Shown in pieces: positions 38,276 to 48,149 of a stretch of 64,000 nucleotides of DNA. How positions within the stretch are numbered: position 1 is the stretch's first letter; the number at the start of each line of letters is the position of its first letter. This stretch comes from Crenobacter luteus (lineage in GTDB: Bacteria; Pseudomonadota; Gammaproteobacteria; Burkholderiales; Chromobacteriaceae), in contig NZ_SLXG01000007.1 of the NCBI RefSeq assembly GCF_004345725.1, positions 62,001 through 126,000 on the forward strand. Direction: 5' to 3'. The translations under genes were made by a program, and so were the position numbers. The notes beneath the pieces were generated by a model. It worked only from the letters and a program-made list of their open reading frames with translations, ran no database searches and was not told the DNA's origin.

Positions 38276-38545
38276 ATGATCAAGACCCAGGTGGAAATCA
38301 TCAACAAACTGGGCCTGCACGCGCGCGCATCCAGCAAGTTCACCCAGCTGGCGTCGCGCTACAAGAGCGAGGTCTGGCTCGCGCGCAACGCGCGGCGCGT
38401 GAACGGCAAGAGCATCATGGGGGTGATGATGCTCGCGGCCGGCAAGGGCAGCACCGTCGAGCTCGAGGTCAGCGGCGACGACGAGCAGGCCGCCAGCGAG
38501 GCGCTGATCGCGCTGATCCAGAACAAGTTCGACGAGGCGGAGTGA
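38276..38545 (+). CDS. ptsH: Phosphocarrier protein HPr
   Basis: The 89-residue HPr has the active histidine H15 in NKLGLHARA and a serine at position 46 (GKSIMGVMML), the residue targeted by HPr kinase where that enzyme exists. It passes phosphate from enzyme I to EIIA. AAGGGAG precedes the ATG. ptsI follows after four bases. Confidence 0.96.
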   Translation: MIKTQVEIINKLGLHARASSKFTQLASRYKSEVWLARNARRVNGKSIMGVMMLAAGKGSTVELEVSGDDEQAASEALIALIQNKFDEAE

Positions 38546-38549
38546 GCCG

Positions 38550-40286
38550 ATGAGCATCGTGCTGCACGGGGTGCCGATCGGCGGCGGCATCGCGATCGGT
38601 CGCGCCCACCTGGTTTCGCAAAGCATGGACGAGGTGGTGCACTACCAGCTCGACGAGGCCGAGGTCGCCGCCGAGCAGGCGCGCTTCGGCGCGGCGATCG
38701 CCACCACGCGCGCCGAGCTCGAGAGGCTGACCGCGAGCGTGCCCGACAAGGCGCCGGCCGAGATGAAGGCCTTTCTGTCGTTGCACGTGATGCTGCTGTC
38801 CGACCCGATGTTGGCCGAGGTGCCTTGCGACATCATCGCCGCGCAGCGCTGCAACGCCGAATGGGCGCTCAAGCAGCAGGCCGACGCGCTGGTCGAGCAG
38901 TTCGACGCGATCGAGGAGACCTACCTGCGCGAGCGCAAGCACGACGTGCTGCAGGTGGTCGAGCGGGTGTTCAAGAACCTCAACGGCCACGGCGTCGAGC
39001 TGCCCGACGGCGACTGGGACGGCGAGCTGATCCTGGTCGCGCACGACCTGTCGCCGGCCGACATGGTGCTGTTCAAGGACAGCGCCTTCGCGGCCTTCGT
39101 CACCGACGTCGGCGGCGCGACCAGCCATACCGCCATCCTCGGCCGCAGCCTCGACCTGCCGTCGGTGATCGCGCTGCACAACGCGCGCGAGCTGATCCGC
39201 GAGGAAGAATGGATCGTCGTCGACGGCGAGCAGGGCGTGGTGGTGATCGACCCCGAGCCGCTGGTGCTCGACTACTACCGCGCGCGCCAGGCGAGCTGGC
39301 GCGCCGCGCGCGCCGAGCTGGCGAACCTGCGGCTGGCGCCGGCCGAGACGCTCGACGGCACGGCGGTCGAGCTGCTGGCCAATATCGAGATGCCGTCCGA
39401 CATCGACGACGTCGTCGAGGCGTCGGCCGACGGCGTCGGCCTGTTCCGCAGCGAATTCCTCTTCCTCGGCCGCGACACGCTGCCGTCCGAGGACGAGCAG
39501 TTCCAGGCCTACCGCAAGGTCGTCTCGGCGATGCAGGGCAAGCCGGTGACGATCCGCACCATGGACCTGGGCGCCGACAAGAACGCGCGCTGGATGAGCC
39601 ACGGCGTCGCCGACAACCCGGCGCTGGGGCTGACCGGCATCCGGCTGTGCCTCGCGGAGCCGCTGCTGTTCCGCGTGCAGCTGCGCGCGCTGATGCGCGC
39701 GTCGGTGTACGGCAAGCTGCGCATCCTGTTTCCGATGGTCAGCGGGCTCAACGAGCTGAGGCAGGCGCTGTCCCAGCTCGAGATCGCCAAGGACGAATTG
39801 TGGGAGGAGGGCATCGCCTTCGCCGAGAACGTCGAGGTCGGCGCGATGGTCGAGGTGCCCGCCGCCGCGCTGGTTGTCTCCAGCTTCTTCAAGCTGGTCG
39901 ACTTCGTGTCGATCGGCACCAACGACCTGATCCAGTACACGCTGGCGGTCGACCGTAGCGACGACTCGGTCAGCCATCTGTACGACCCGCTGCACCCGGC
40001 GGTGCTCAAGCTGCTTTCGCTCACGATCAGGAGCGCCGACAAGGCCGGCGTGCCGGTGTCGGTGTGCGGCGAGATGGCCGGCGACCTCAGGCTGACCCGC
40101 CTCTTGCTCGGCATGGGCCTGCGCCGCTTCTCGATGCACCCGGCGCAGGTGCTGGCGGTCAAGCAGATCGTGCGCAACACGCGGCTCGATTCGGTCAAGG
40201 ATCTGGTCGCGCGCATGCTGCGCACCGAAGACCCTGATAAAATCGCCGACCTGCTGACCCAACTGAATGCCGCGCCGGGCGACTGA
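38550..40286 (+). CDS. ptsI: PTS enzyme I (phosphoenolpyruvate-protein phosphotransferase)
   Basis: The 578-residue enzyme has the phosphorylated histidine H193 in GGATSHTAILGRS. The PEP-binding C-terminal barrel contains LFRSEFLFLGRD, IRTMDLGADK and VCGEMAGD. It starts the phosphate relay PEP to EI to HPr to EIIA. A DUS-like motif is at 38811. The terminator stem begins before its stop codon. Confidence 0.96.
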   Translation: MSIVLHGVPIGGGIAIGRAHLVSQSMDEVVHYQLDEAEVAAEQARFGAAIATTRAELERLTASVPDKAPAEMKAFLSLHVMLLSDPMLAEVPCDIIAAQRCNAEWALKQQADALVEQFDAIEETYLRERKHDVLQVVERVFKNLNGHGVELPDGDWDGELILVAHDLSPADMVLFKDSAFAAFVTDVGGATSHTAILGRSLDLPSVIALHNARELIREEEWIVVDGEQGVVVIDPEPLVLDYYRARQASWRAARAELANLRLAPAETLDGTAVELLANIEMPSDIDDVVEASADGVGLFRSEFLFLGRDTLPSEDEQFQAYRKVVSAMQGKPVTIRTMDLGADKNARWMSHGVADNPALGLTGIRLCLAEPLLFRVQLRALMRASVYGKLRILFPMVSGLNELRQALSQLEIAKDELWEEGIAFAENVEVGAMVEVPAAALVVSSFFKLVDFVSIGTNDLIQYTLAVDRSDDSVSHLYDPLHPAVLKLLSLTIRSADKAGVPVSVCGEMAGDLRLTRLLLGMGLRRFSMHPAQVLAVKQIVRNTRLDSVKDLVARMLRTEDPDKIADLLTQLNAAPGD

Positions 40287-40301
40287 CCCGGCGGTTTTTT
40301 T
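40273..40301 (+). terminator. Intrinsic terminator overlapping the ptsI stop codon
   Basis: CGCCGGG (40273-40279) and CCCGGCG (40287-40293) form a seven-base stem with the TGA stop in the loop, followed by seven T residues from 40295. The left arm is coding sequence. Confidence 0.8.
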
Positions 40302-40381
40302 ATGGATTGCACTCGTTCCGTTATTGTCCCGCCCCACCCCGTGCCGGCCCGCCGCCGGGGTGCCTGCGCGTCGGAGGCGCC

Positions 40382-41506
40382 ATGACCCGGCTCGCCATCA
40401 TCCGCCAGAAGTACAATCCGGCCGGCGGCGCCGAGCGTTTCGTCAGCCGCGCGCTGGCCGCGCTGTCGGCCGACGGTGCGCTCGAGGTCAGCCTGATCGC
40501 CCGCCGCTGGGAGAAGGTCGACGGCATCGGCGCGATCACCGTCGATCCGTTTTACCTCGGCAACGTCTGGCGCGACTGGGGCTTCGCGCGCGCGGCGCGG
40601 CGCGCGTGGCGGCGCGCGGGCTTCGAGCTGGTGCAATCGCACGAGCGCATCCCCGGCTGCAGCATCTACCGCGCCGGCGACGGCGTGCACGCGGCGTGGC
40701 TGGCGCACCGTAAACGCGCGCTTGGCGGCTTCAAGCGGCTGTCGCTCGCGTTCAACCCGTATCACGCCTACGTGTGCCGCGCCGAGCGCGCGATGTTCGT
40801 CGACCCGGCGCTGAAGCTGGTGATCTGCAACGCGCATATGGTCAAGCGCGAGATCCAGCGCCACTTCGGCCTGCCCGACGAGAAGTTCGCCGTCGTCTAC
40901 AACGGCGTCGACACCGAAGCCTTCCATCCGCGCCTGAAGGTCGAACACCGTGCGGCGATGCGCCAAAAGTGGCAGATTCCCGACGCGGCGCCGACGCTGC
41001 TCTACGTCGGCTCGGGCTTCGAGCGCAAGGGCGTCGAGCGCGCGCTGCGCGCCATCGCGCCCTTGGCAGGCGTCCATCTGGTAGTGGTCGGCCGCGACAA
41101 GCACGCCGACCGCTATCAACGGTTGGCCGAGACGCTCGGCGTCGCCGCGCGGGTGCGCTTCGCCGGCGCGCAGAACGACGTCAGGCCGTTTTACGGCATG
41201 GCCGACGCCTTCGTGCTGCCGACGCTGTACGATCCGTTCCCGAACGTCTGCGTCGAGGCGCTGGCCTGCGGTCTGCCGGTGTTCACCACCGACAGCTGCG
41301 GCGCCTCCGAGCTCGTGCGCCCCGGCGAGAACGGCTGGGTGGTCGACGCGCTCGACGTCGACGGCCTGTCCGCCGCGATCCAGGTCTGGCTCGCGCGCGA
41401 AGCCGCCTGGCCGAGCCTGGCCGCGGCGGCGCGCGCGAGCGCCGAACCCTTGACGCTGACGGCGATGGCGCGGCAATTGACCGAACTTTACCGCCGCTTC
41501 CTGTAG
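40382..41506 (+). CDS. GT4 glycosyltransferase, WaaG-like (LPS core)
   Basis: The 374-residue retaining glycosyltransferase of GT-B fold begins LAIIRQKYNPAGGAERFV. It has the donor-binding region with VGSGFERKGVERALRA and the EX7E-type segment DPFPNVCVEALACGLPVF. Similarity of layout to WaaG (LPS core glucosyltransferase I) is strong, but the sugar is not determined. GGAGGCG precedes the ATG. msbA follows after 22 bases. Confidence 0.82.
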   Translation: MTRLAIIRQKYNPAGGAERFVSRALAALSADGALEVSLIARRWEKVDGIGAITVDPFYLGNVWRDWGFARAARRAWRRAGFELVQSHERIPGCSIYRAGDGVHAAWLAHRKRALGGFKRLSLAFNPYHAYVCRAERAMFVDPALKLVICNAHMVKREIQRHFGLPDEKFAVVYNGVDTEAFHPRLKVEHRAAMRQKWQIPDAAPTLLYVGSGFERKGVERALRAIAPLAGVHLVVVGRDKHADRYQRLAETLGVAARVRFAGAQNDVRPFYGMADAFVLPTLYDPFPNVCVEALACGLPVFTTDSCGASELVRPGENGWVVDALDVDGLSAAIQVWLAREAAWPSLAAAARASAEPLTLTAMARQLTELYRRFL

Positions 41507-41528
41507 AAGCGGCAGAGGACAAGACTAG

Positions 41529-43322
41529 ATGTCGGAACACAGCACGCTGGACAGTTTCGCGCTCTACAAGCGCCTGTTCCGCTACCTTCGGCAGTACTGG
41601 AAGATGTTCGCCGTGTCGCTGCTGGCGATGTCGCTGGCGGCAGCTACCGAACCGCTGTTCGCCAGCCTGATGAAGCCGCTGATCGACGGCGGTTTCGTCG
41701 ACAAGGACAAGAACGCGATGATCTGGACGCCGCTGGCGATCGTCGGCCTGTTCCTGGTGCGCGGCGCGACCAGCTACGTCAACGAGTACACCACCAGCTA
41801 TCTGTCGGGCCACCTGGTGCAGAGTCTGCGCCAGGAAATGTTCGGCAAGCTTTTGCGCCTGCCCAACCGCTATTTCGACGACAACGCCTCGGGTCGGCTG
41901 CTGTCGCGCATCGCCTTCGACGTCGGCATGGTGACCGAGGCCGGCTTCAACGTGATCACCGTCGTGGTCAAGGACGGCATCACCGTGATCGGCCTGTTGG
42001 CGCTGCTGCTCTATACCGACTGGCAGCTGACGCTGATCTGCCTGGCCGTGCTGCCGCTGGTGACGCTGATCGTGCGGGTGGTCGGCAAGCGGCTGCGCGG
42101 CCTGTCGCGCCAGAACCAGCACCACATGGCGCAGCTGACCCAGGTGCTCGGCGAGACGATCGACTGCCAGCGCGTGGTCAAGATCTACGGTGGCGAGGCT
42201 TACGAGTCGGACCGCTTCGCGCGCGCCGCCGGCGCGATCCGCCACAACGCGATCAAGCAGAGCTCGATGAGCTCGCTCAACACCGGCGTCACCCAGTTGG
42301 TGATCTCGATGGCGCTGGCGGCCATCCTGTACTTTGCGACCTTGCGCGCGCACACCGGCAACTTCACCGCCGGGGACTTCATGTCCTTCCTGACCGCGAT
42401 GCTGATGCTGTTCGCGCCGGTCAAGCGCATCACCAGCATCAGCCAGTCGTTGCAGCGCGGCCTGGCGGCCGCCGAAAGCGTGTTCGGCTTCCTCGACGAG
42501 GCGCCCGAACCCGACCACGGTCGCAAGGTGCTCGCCCAGCCGCGCGGCGCGATCGAGTTTTCCGGCGTGACCTTCCGCTACCCGGGCGCCGAGCGCGACG
42601 CGCTGTCCGGCGTCGACCTGTCGATCCGGCCCGGTGAAACGGTCGCGCTGGTCGGCTCCAGCGGCAGCGGCAAGACGACGCTGGTCAGCCTGATCCCGCG
42701 CTTCTACGACCCGGCCGACGGCCAGATCCGTCTCGACGGCGTGCCGCTGTCCGATTACACGCTCGCCAGCCTCAGGAGCCAGATCGCGCTCGTCAGCCAG
42801 GAGGTGGTGCTGTTCAACGACACGGTCGCGGCGAACATCGCCTACGGCCGGCTCGGCGAGGTCGGCCGCGACGCCATCGTCGCGGCGGCGCGCGCGGCGA
42901 ACGCGCTCGAATTCATCGAGGCGATGCCGCAGGGCTTCGACACGCTGATCGGCGAGAACGGCGTCAGGCTGTCCGGCGGCCAGCGCCAGCGCCTGGCGAT
43001 CGCGCGCGCGCTGCTGAAGAACGCGCCGATCCTGATCCTCGACGAGGCGACCAGCGCGCTCGACACGCAGTCGGAACGGCTGGTGCAGGCGGCGCTCGAG
43101 AACCTGATGAAGAACCGCACCACCATCGTGATTGCGCACCGTCTGTCGACGATCGAGAACGCCGACCGCATCGTCGTCATGGACCAGGGGCGCATCCTCG
43201 AGGTCGGCGGCCACGCGGCGCTGCTGGCGGCGAAGGGCCGCTACGCGCAGTTGCACGCTATCCAGTTCCGCGACCATGCCGCCCACGCCGGCGCGGCGCT
43301 GTCAGACGACGGGAGGGTATGA
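41529..43322 (+). CDS. msbA: Lipid A export ABC transporter MsbA
   Basis: The 597-residue half-transporter has six membrane helices (about 20-310) and then a nucleotide-binding domain with Walker A GSSGSGKTT, signature LSGGQRQR and Walker B ILILDEAT. It flips lipid A-core across the inner membrane. Its place between LPS glycosyltransferases and an O-antigen ligase supports the role. The next gene starts one base after its stop. Confidence 0.94.
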   Translation: MSEHSTLDSFALYKRLFRYLRQYWKMFAVSLLAMSLAAATEPLFASLMKPLIDGGFVDKDKNAMIWTPLAIVGLFLVRGATSYVNEYTTSYLSGHLVQSLRQEMFGKLLRLPNRYFDDNASGRLLSRIAFDVGMVTEAGFNVITVVVKDGITVIGLLALLLYTDWQLTLICLAVLPLVTLIVRVVGKRLRGLSRQNQHHMAQLTQVLGETIDCQRVVKIYGGEAYESDRFARAAGAIRHNAIKQSSMSSLNTGVTQLVISMALAAILYFATLRAHTGNFTAGDFMSFLTAMLMLFAPVKRITSISQSLQRGLAAAESVFGFLDEAPEPDHGRKVLAQPRGAIEFSGVTFRYPGAERDALSGVDLSIRPGETVALVGSSGSGKTTLVSLIPRFYDPADGQIRLDGVPLSDYTLASLRSQIALVSQEVVLFNDTVAANIAYGRLGEVGRDAIVAAARAANALEFIEAMPQGFDTLIGENGVRLSGGQRQRLAIARALLKNAPILILDEATSALDTQSERLVQAALENLMKNRTTIVIAHRLSTIENADRIVVMDQGRILEVGGHAALLAAKGRYAQLHAIQFRDHAAHAGAALSDDGRV

Positions 43323-43323
43323 G

Positions 43324-44733
43324 ATGACGCGTCTTCTGGCGTCGCTGCCGGGGTTTGCGCCGCGCACCGAGCCGGTGTGGCTGTCGCGGCTGGCCTGGGG
43401 CCTGCTGTTGTTGCTGGCCTTCATCTGGCCGATTCCGAACGGGCAGTTGCCGTTCCATCGCAACTTCCCGTTGTTGCTGTCGTTCTTCGCGATGCTCTAC
43501 CTGTTCTACCGCTTGCCGGCGGACGAGCGCCGCGCCGCGCTGGCGCCGTACCGCGCGCTGGCCTGGCTGTTGCTGCTGCTGTCGGCGTGGATACTGCTGA
43601 CGGGGCTGTGGCATTCGCCGCGGCAGTGGGGCTACCTCGGTACCTTCAACGGCAAGTGGTTACGCGTGTTGCAGACCGGCTTCATGGGGTTGCTGGTGCT
43701 GCCGCTGTTCGCGGCGCGCGGCGAGGGCGCGCTCGGCGCTCGTCGGCTGTTCTGCTACCTGCTCGTCGCGATGTGGCTGGTGCCCTTGTTGCAGTCGCTG
43801 GACGTGTTGTGGTTGTGGTTCAAGCTCGGCAGCTTGCCGTGGATGCAGACCCGGCTGGGCTACTCGAAGATGGAGATGAGCGTCCATATCAACCTGGTTG
43901 CCAGCTTCCTGTTCGCCGAGCTGGCCGCGCGTCTCGTCGCCGGCCGGCGCTGGCTGCCGCTGTCCTGGCCTGTCCTGCTTTTCATGCTCGCGACTTGTTT
44001 GTTCAGCGGGCTGGCCATCGCGACGAGGAACGCGACGATAGGCCTGGCCGGCATGGTGCTGTCGCTGACGCTGATGGCCGTGCTGTTCCGCGCGCGCGAC
44101 TGGGGCTGGGCGAAGACCCTGGGCGGGCTGGGGGCCGGCCTGCTGTTGCTGGCCGTCGTCGCGGGCGTGTCCTGGCAGTCCGACCCGCGCTGGAAGACCT
44201 TTGTGCAGACGGTGCCGCTCTCGCTCGATACCGAGCGCTACCAGAGCTGGCGCGACCGAGAGGCGTTCCCCTTGCCGGCTTTACCCGACGGGGGGGTGGC
44301 TGAGGTATCGGCCTACGAGCGAATAGCCTGGATCAAGATCGGCAGCCAGCTGATCCTGCGGGAACCGCTGGGGCAGGGCATCGCCGGCGACAATTTCCAT
44401 CGTCTGGTCGAGCGCTATTACGGCGAGAGCAAGACCACCAGCCAGAGCCATTCCGGCGTGATCAATTTCGCCTTGGCCAACGGTATTCCCGGGCTGCTGC
44501 TGTGGCTGCTGCTGCTCGGCGCCCTGGTCTATGCCGGAGGGCGGGCGTTCTACCGCGACGGGCTGGTGCCGGGCCTGTTCCTGATGATGCTGGTGCTCAG
44601 CTATGCCGGGCGCAGCCTGATCGACGACGTGTTGCGCGATCACATGCTCGAAATGTTCTTTTTCCTGACGATGCTGTTGCTCGCGCTCTGTCGCGCGGAA
44701 AAGGCAGAAGCGCCGCTTCGCGTCAGGGCCTAG
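43324..44733 (+). CDS. O-antigen ligase family protein (WaaL/Wzy-C)
   Basis: The 469-residue protein has about ten to twelve membrane helices, with the large periplasmic loop (about 285-385) characteristic of the Wzy_C domain. The short H-containing motif SQSHSGVINFAL falls after it. It likely joins O-polysaccharide to the lipid A core, or could be a polymerase or glycan ligase. It directly follows msbA. Confidence 0.82.
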   Translation: MTRLLASLPGFAPRTEPVWLSRLAWGLLLLLAFIWPIPNGQLPFHRNFPLLLSFFAMLYLFYRLPADERRAALAPYRALAWLLLLLSAWILLTGLWHSPRQWGYLGTFNGKWLRVLQTGFMGLLVLPLFAARGEGALGARRLFCYLLVAMWLVPLLQSLDVLWLWFKLGSLPWMQTRLGYSKMEMSVHINLVASFLFAELAARLVAGRRWLPLSWPVLLFMLATCLFSGLAIATRNATIGLAGMVLSLTLMAVLFRARDWGWAKTLGGLGAGLLLLAVVAGVSWQSDPRWKTFVQTVPLSLDTERYQSWRDREAFPLPALPDGGVAEVSAYERIAWIKIGSQLILREPLGQGIAGDNFHRLVERYYGESKTTSQSHSGVINFALANGIPGLLLWLLLLGALVYAGGRAFYRDGLVPGLFLMMLVLSYAGRSLIDDVLRDHMLEMFFFLTMLLLALCRAEKAEAPLRVRA

Positions 44734-44780
44734 GGCGTCGCCGGCGTCGTATCGAAAACCTTGCAGGGAGTTTCAGCGTC

Positions 44781-45911
44781 ATGCGCATCGCGCACATCGA
44801 ATCCTCGATGGACTGGGGAGGGCAGGAGTTACGCATCGTCGAGCAGAGCGAATGGCTCAACCGCCGGGGGCATCCGACCTGGGTGGTCGCGCGCCCCGGC
44901 GCCGCCATTCTCGAGCAGGCGCGTTCGCGCGGCGTGCCGACCCACGAGATGGAGATCCGCGGCTCGGCCAACCCCGCGACCTACCGCGCGCTGGCCGACT
45001 TTCTCGCGCGCGAGCGCATCGAGCTGCTCGACTGCCACGGTAACCGCGACAGCACCTACGGCGCGTATATCAAGTGGTTCCGGCGTCTGCCGGTGGTGCG
45101 CTCGCGCCACGTGACCGATCCGATCCGCGTCGACGCGCTGCGTCGCCTGGTCTGGCGGCGCGGCAACGACGGCGTCGTCGTGACCGCCGGCAAGATCCGC
45201 GAGATGTTGGCCGAGGCCGGGCTCGTCGCGCCCGAGCGCGTCTACGTCGCGGTCGCCGGCGTCGACGAGGCCCGCTTCAGTCCCGAGCGCGACGGCCGCG
45301 CCCTGCGCCAGCGGCTCGGCATCCCGCTCGATCACGTGGTGATCGCCAACGTCGGCATGATCCGGCCGGACAAGGGCCAGCTCTACTTCGTGCGCGCGTG
45401 CAAGGAATTGCTGGCGCGTCACGCTGGCGTGACCGCGATCCAGCTTGGCGAGGCGACCGGCCAGACGGCCGGCTACAAGGACGAGGTGCTGCGCGAGGCC
45501 GGCGCGGCGCTCGACGACGGACGCATCCGCTTCCTCGGCTACCAGTCGGACATCGAGAACTGGCTGGCGATCGCCGACATGGTCGTCGTCGCTTCGGTCG
45601 CGACCGAGGCGCAGACGCGCCTGGTCGCGCAGGCCTTCCTGATGAAGAAGAACATCGTCGCGACCACCACCGGCGGCCTGCCGGAAATGATAGAGCACGA
45701 ACGCACCGGCCTGTTGTGCGCGCCGGGCGACGCGGCGGCGATCGCGGCGGCAGTCGAGCGGCTGCTGCACGACCGGGCCCTGGCCGAAACGCTGCGCGAG
45801 AACGCCTACCGCCACGCGATGCAGTACATGTCGTTCGATTACATGATGACGGGCATGCTCGACGCCTATCGCCAGGCGATCGCGCGCTCGGGGAAGGTGA
45901 ACGGTCGATGA
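44781..45911 (+). CDS. GT4 family glycosyltransferase
   Basis: The 376-residue GT-B enzyme starts MRIAHIESSMDWGGQELRI and has IRPDKGQLYFVRA (donor side) and TTGGLPEMIEHERTGLL. It probably adds a core or O-chain sugar; donor and acceptor are unknown. AGGGAG precedes the ATG. It overlaps the next glycosyltransferase by four bases. Confidence 0.87.
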   Translation: MRIAHIESSMDWGGQELRIVEQSEWLNRRGHPTWVVARPGAAILEQARSRGVPTHEMEIRGSANPATYRALADFLARERIELLDCHGNRDSTYGAYIKWFRRLPVVRSRHVTDPIRVDALRRLVWRRGNDGVVVTAGKIREMLAEAGLVAPERVYVAVAGVDEARFSPERDGRALRQRLGIPLDHVVIANVGMIRPDKGQLYFVRACKELLARHAGVTAIQLGEATGQTAGYKDEVLREAGAALDDGRIRFLGYQSDIENWLAIADMVVVASVATEAQTRLVAQAFLMKKNIVATTTGGLPEMIEHERTGLLCAPGDAAAIAAAVERLLHDRALAETLRENAYRHAMQYMSFDYMMTGMLDAYRQAIARSGKVNGR

Positions 45912-47119
45912 CGCGCCTGCGCCTCGTCCACCTGATCGACCTGGACAAGGTCGGCGGCGTCGAGACGATGTTCGCCGACTTCGTCGCCGCCGCCGCGCCG
46001 GCGGGTTTCGACGTCGAACACCACCTGGTCGCCGACAGCCCGAACATCGCCGCGCGTTTCCTTCCGGTGGTGCGGCGTTGCTGCAAGACGGTGGCCTCGC
46101 CCAAGCGCTGGGGGCCGTTCAGCCTGCCGAGAAAGCCGCACTGGGTGCGCGCGCACCGCCGGCGGCGCCTGATCCGGGCCGCCAGACCGGATCTGGTGCT
46201 GGTGTGGAACCAGTTCACCGATTTCCGTCTGGCCGTGCCGGCCTTCGACTGTCCGGTCGTGTACTACGAGCACGGCATGAGCTGGTACAACCATTCGCCG
46301 CGCCAGCTCGAGAGCTTCCTGCCGCACGTCGACGGCGCGATCGCGGTGTCGAACGCGGCGGCACGCATGCTCGCGCTCAAGCACGCGGTGCGCTTTCCGG
46401 TCGCGCTGTGCACCAACCCGATCCGCCCCGGCCTGCTGCCCGCCGAGGCGGCACCGCGCAACCTGGCGCCCGGCCAGCCGCTGCGTCTCGGCGTCGCCGC
46501 GCGGCTGGTGCCGCTGAAGGCGGTCGGTCTGGCGATCCTGGCGCTGCAGACCTTGGCCGAGCGCGGCGTGAAGGCCGAGCTGGCGATCGCGGGGGAGGGG
46601 CCTGAGCGCGGTGTGCTGGAGCAACTGGCGCGAAACGCCGGCGTCGCCGACCGGGTCCGCTGGCTGGGCCTGGTGTCGGACATGGGCGCCTTCTACCGCG
46701 GCATCGACCTGTTCGTCTGCCCGTCGATGCACGAGACGATGCCGCTGGTGTGCCTGGAGGCGATGGCGCACGGCGTGCCGGTGATCGCCAGCCGGGTCGA
46801 CGGCTTTCCCGAGGTGGTCGCGCACGGCGTCAGCGGCGTCTGCCTCGCGCCGACGCTGTCGGTCGACGACTACGCGGCGCTGACCGGCGCCAGCACCGCG
46901 TTCGCGCGCCGCGTCTACGACCCGCAGGCCGACCATCTCATTGAAACCCGCTTGCTGGATCCCGCCGCTATCGCAGAGGCGGTGCTGACGTTGGCCGAGG
47001 ACAGCGCGACCTACCAGCGCTTCAGCGCGGGTGCGATAGCACGCTCGAAGAATGGCTTCCAATACCCCCAGTATCTGGACGCGTTTTACGGCATTCTGGC
47101 GCGTTACCTGAGGGGCTGA
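45908..47119 (+). CDS. GT4 family glycosyltransferase
   Basis: The 403-residue GT-B enzyme opens LRLVHLIDLDKVGGVETMF and has ARLVPLKAVGLAILAL and SMHETMPLVCLEAMAHGVPVI. It ends the rightward glycan block and faces the leftward GT2 gene with 15 bases between stops. It contains two DUS-like motifs (46553, 46991). Confidence 0.87.
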   Translation: MTRLRLVHLIDLDKVGGVETMFADFVAAAAPAGFDVEHHLVADSPNIAARFLPVVRRCCKTVASPKRWGPFSLPRKPHWVRAHRRRRLIRAARPDLVLVWNQFTDFRLAVPAFDCPVVYYEHGMSWYNHSPRQLESFLPHVDGAIAVSNAAARMLALKHAVRFPVALCTNPIRPGLLPAEAAPRNLAPGQPLRLGVAARLVPLKAVGLAILALQTLAERGVKAELAIAGEGPERGVLEQLARNAGVADRVRWLGLVSDMGAFYRGIDLFVCPSMHETMPLVCLEAMAHGVPVIASRVDGFPEVVAHGVSGVCLAPTLSVDDYAALTGASTAFARRVYDPQADHLIETRLLDPAAIAEAVLTLAEDSATYQRFSAGAIARSKNGFQYPQYLDAFYGILARYLRG

Positions 47120-47134
47120 GTTACCTTGCCGGTT

Positions 47135-48130
47135 CTAAGCTCGGTGGGCGCGCCAGTGCTGGTAGGCGAGGAAGATGCGCCCCAACCACGTCGGTCCGAG
47201 GGCGAGTCCGGCCCATTTTCGTGCCTTGGCGGGTAGGGGGAGCGACTTCAACCCTGCTGATGTCACGCCACACTCCTTGACGAGGCATTCCTTCATCGCG
47301 TCGAACCACGCCCAATCGACCTTTGGGCTGCGCACGAGGTCCTTCATGCCGTAGTAGCCGAGGTGCTTGATAGCCATTGCCTGCAGCTCGGTTGCCAGCT
47401 CCCGTTCCATGCCGGCGTTTTTCAGGCTCGCGTAGACTAGGCGAATGACTTGGATTCGGTCTTCTAACAGCTTGGGCTTGGGGGTCGACAGGATGGAGCC
47501 GCTGCGTTTGCGATAGCCGTAGAGGCGCGCGTCGATACAGACCACTTTGTGGGTCAGCGGGAACAGGCGTGCGCTGAACTCCAGGTCCTCGTGGTAAATG
47601 CCGGGCAAAAAACGCAGCCGTTCGAATAGTTCGCGCCGGTACAGCCGGTTCCACACATTGGTGACAATGTCCCCCCGTAACAGCGCGCCGACGGCCTGTG
47701 GGCCGTCAAGCCGAACCAATTCGCCTGTGCCGACTTGGGTGAAGGCGGGTTGCTGCCCGTCGGAAAATACGTCCGGCTGGCACACGACGACATCGGCGGT
47801 TTCGGCTTGCAACGTGTGGACCAAAACATGCAGGAAGTCAGGGTGCAGCAGATCGTCGCTGTCGAGGAAGGCGATCAGTTCGCCACGGGCGAGACTTAGG
47901 CCGGTGTTGCGAGCGGCACTGAGTCCTTGGTTTGCCTGTCGGATGTGGCGGACGCGTGCATCGCTTCGCGCTGCAGCCAGATAGATGAGGTCGCTGCCGT
48001 CGCTGCTGCCGTCGTCGACGACGATGAGTTCGAAGTTATCGTGGCTTTGTGCAAGGACGGCCGCTATCGTAGCGCCCAGATATGTCCTGTCGTTAAAGGT
48101 CGGCAGGATGATGGAGACGAGGGGAGCCAT
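47135..48130 (-). CDS. GT2 family glycosyltransferase, lower-GC insert
   Basis: The 331-residue GT-A enzyme has an N-terminal donor domain VSIILPTFND, DDGSSDGS and the metal-binding DSDD motif, with the helical C-terminal half less conserved. Its GC content is visibly lower and its codon use less biased than both neighbours, and it carries no DUS-like motif. These features suggest recent acquisition. It is the last gene of the leftward glycan block. Confidence 0.87.
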   Translation of the reverse strand: MAPLVSIILPTFNDRTYLGATIAAVLAQSHDNFELIVVDDGSSDGSDLIYLAAARSDARVRHIRQANQGLSAARNTGLSLARGELIAFLDSDDLLHPDFLHVLVHTLQAETADVVVCQPDVFSDGQQPAFTQVGTGELVRLDGPQAVGALLRGDIVTNVWNRLYRRELFERLRFLPGIYHEDLEFSARLFPLTHKVVCIDARLYGYRKRSGSILSTPKPKLLEDRIQVIRLVYASLKNAGMERELATELQAMAIKHLGYYGMKDLVRSPKVDWAWFDAMKECLVKECGVTSAGLKSLPLPAKARKWAGLALGPTWLGRIFLAYQHWRAHRA

Positions 48131-48149
48131 AACTGTCAGTCGGGAGGGT

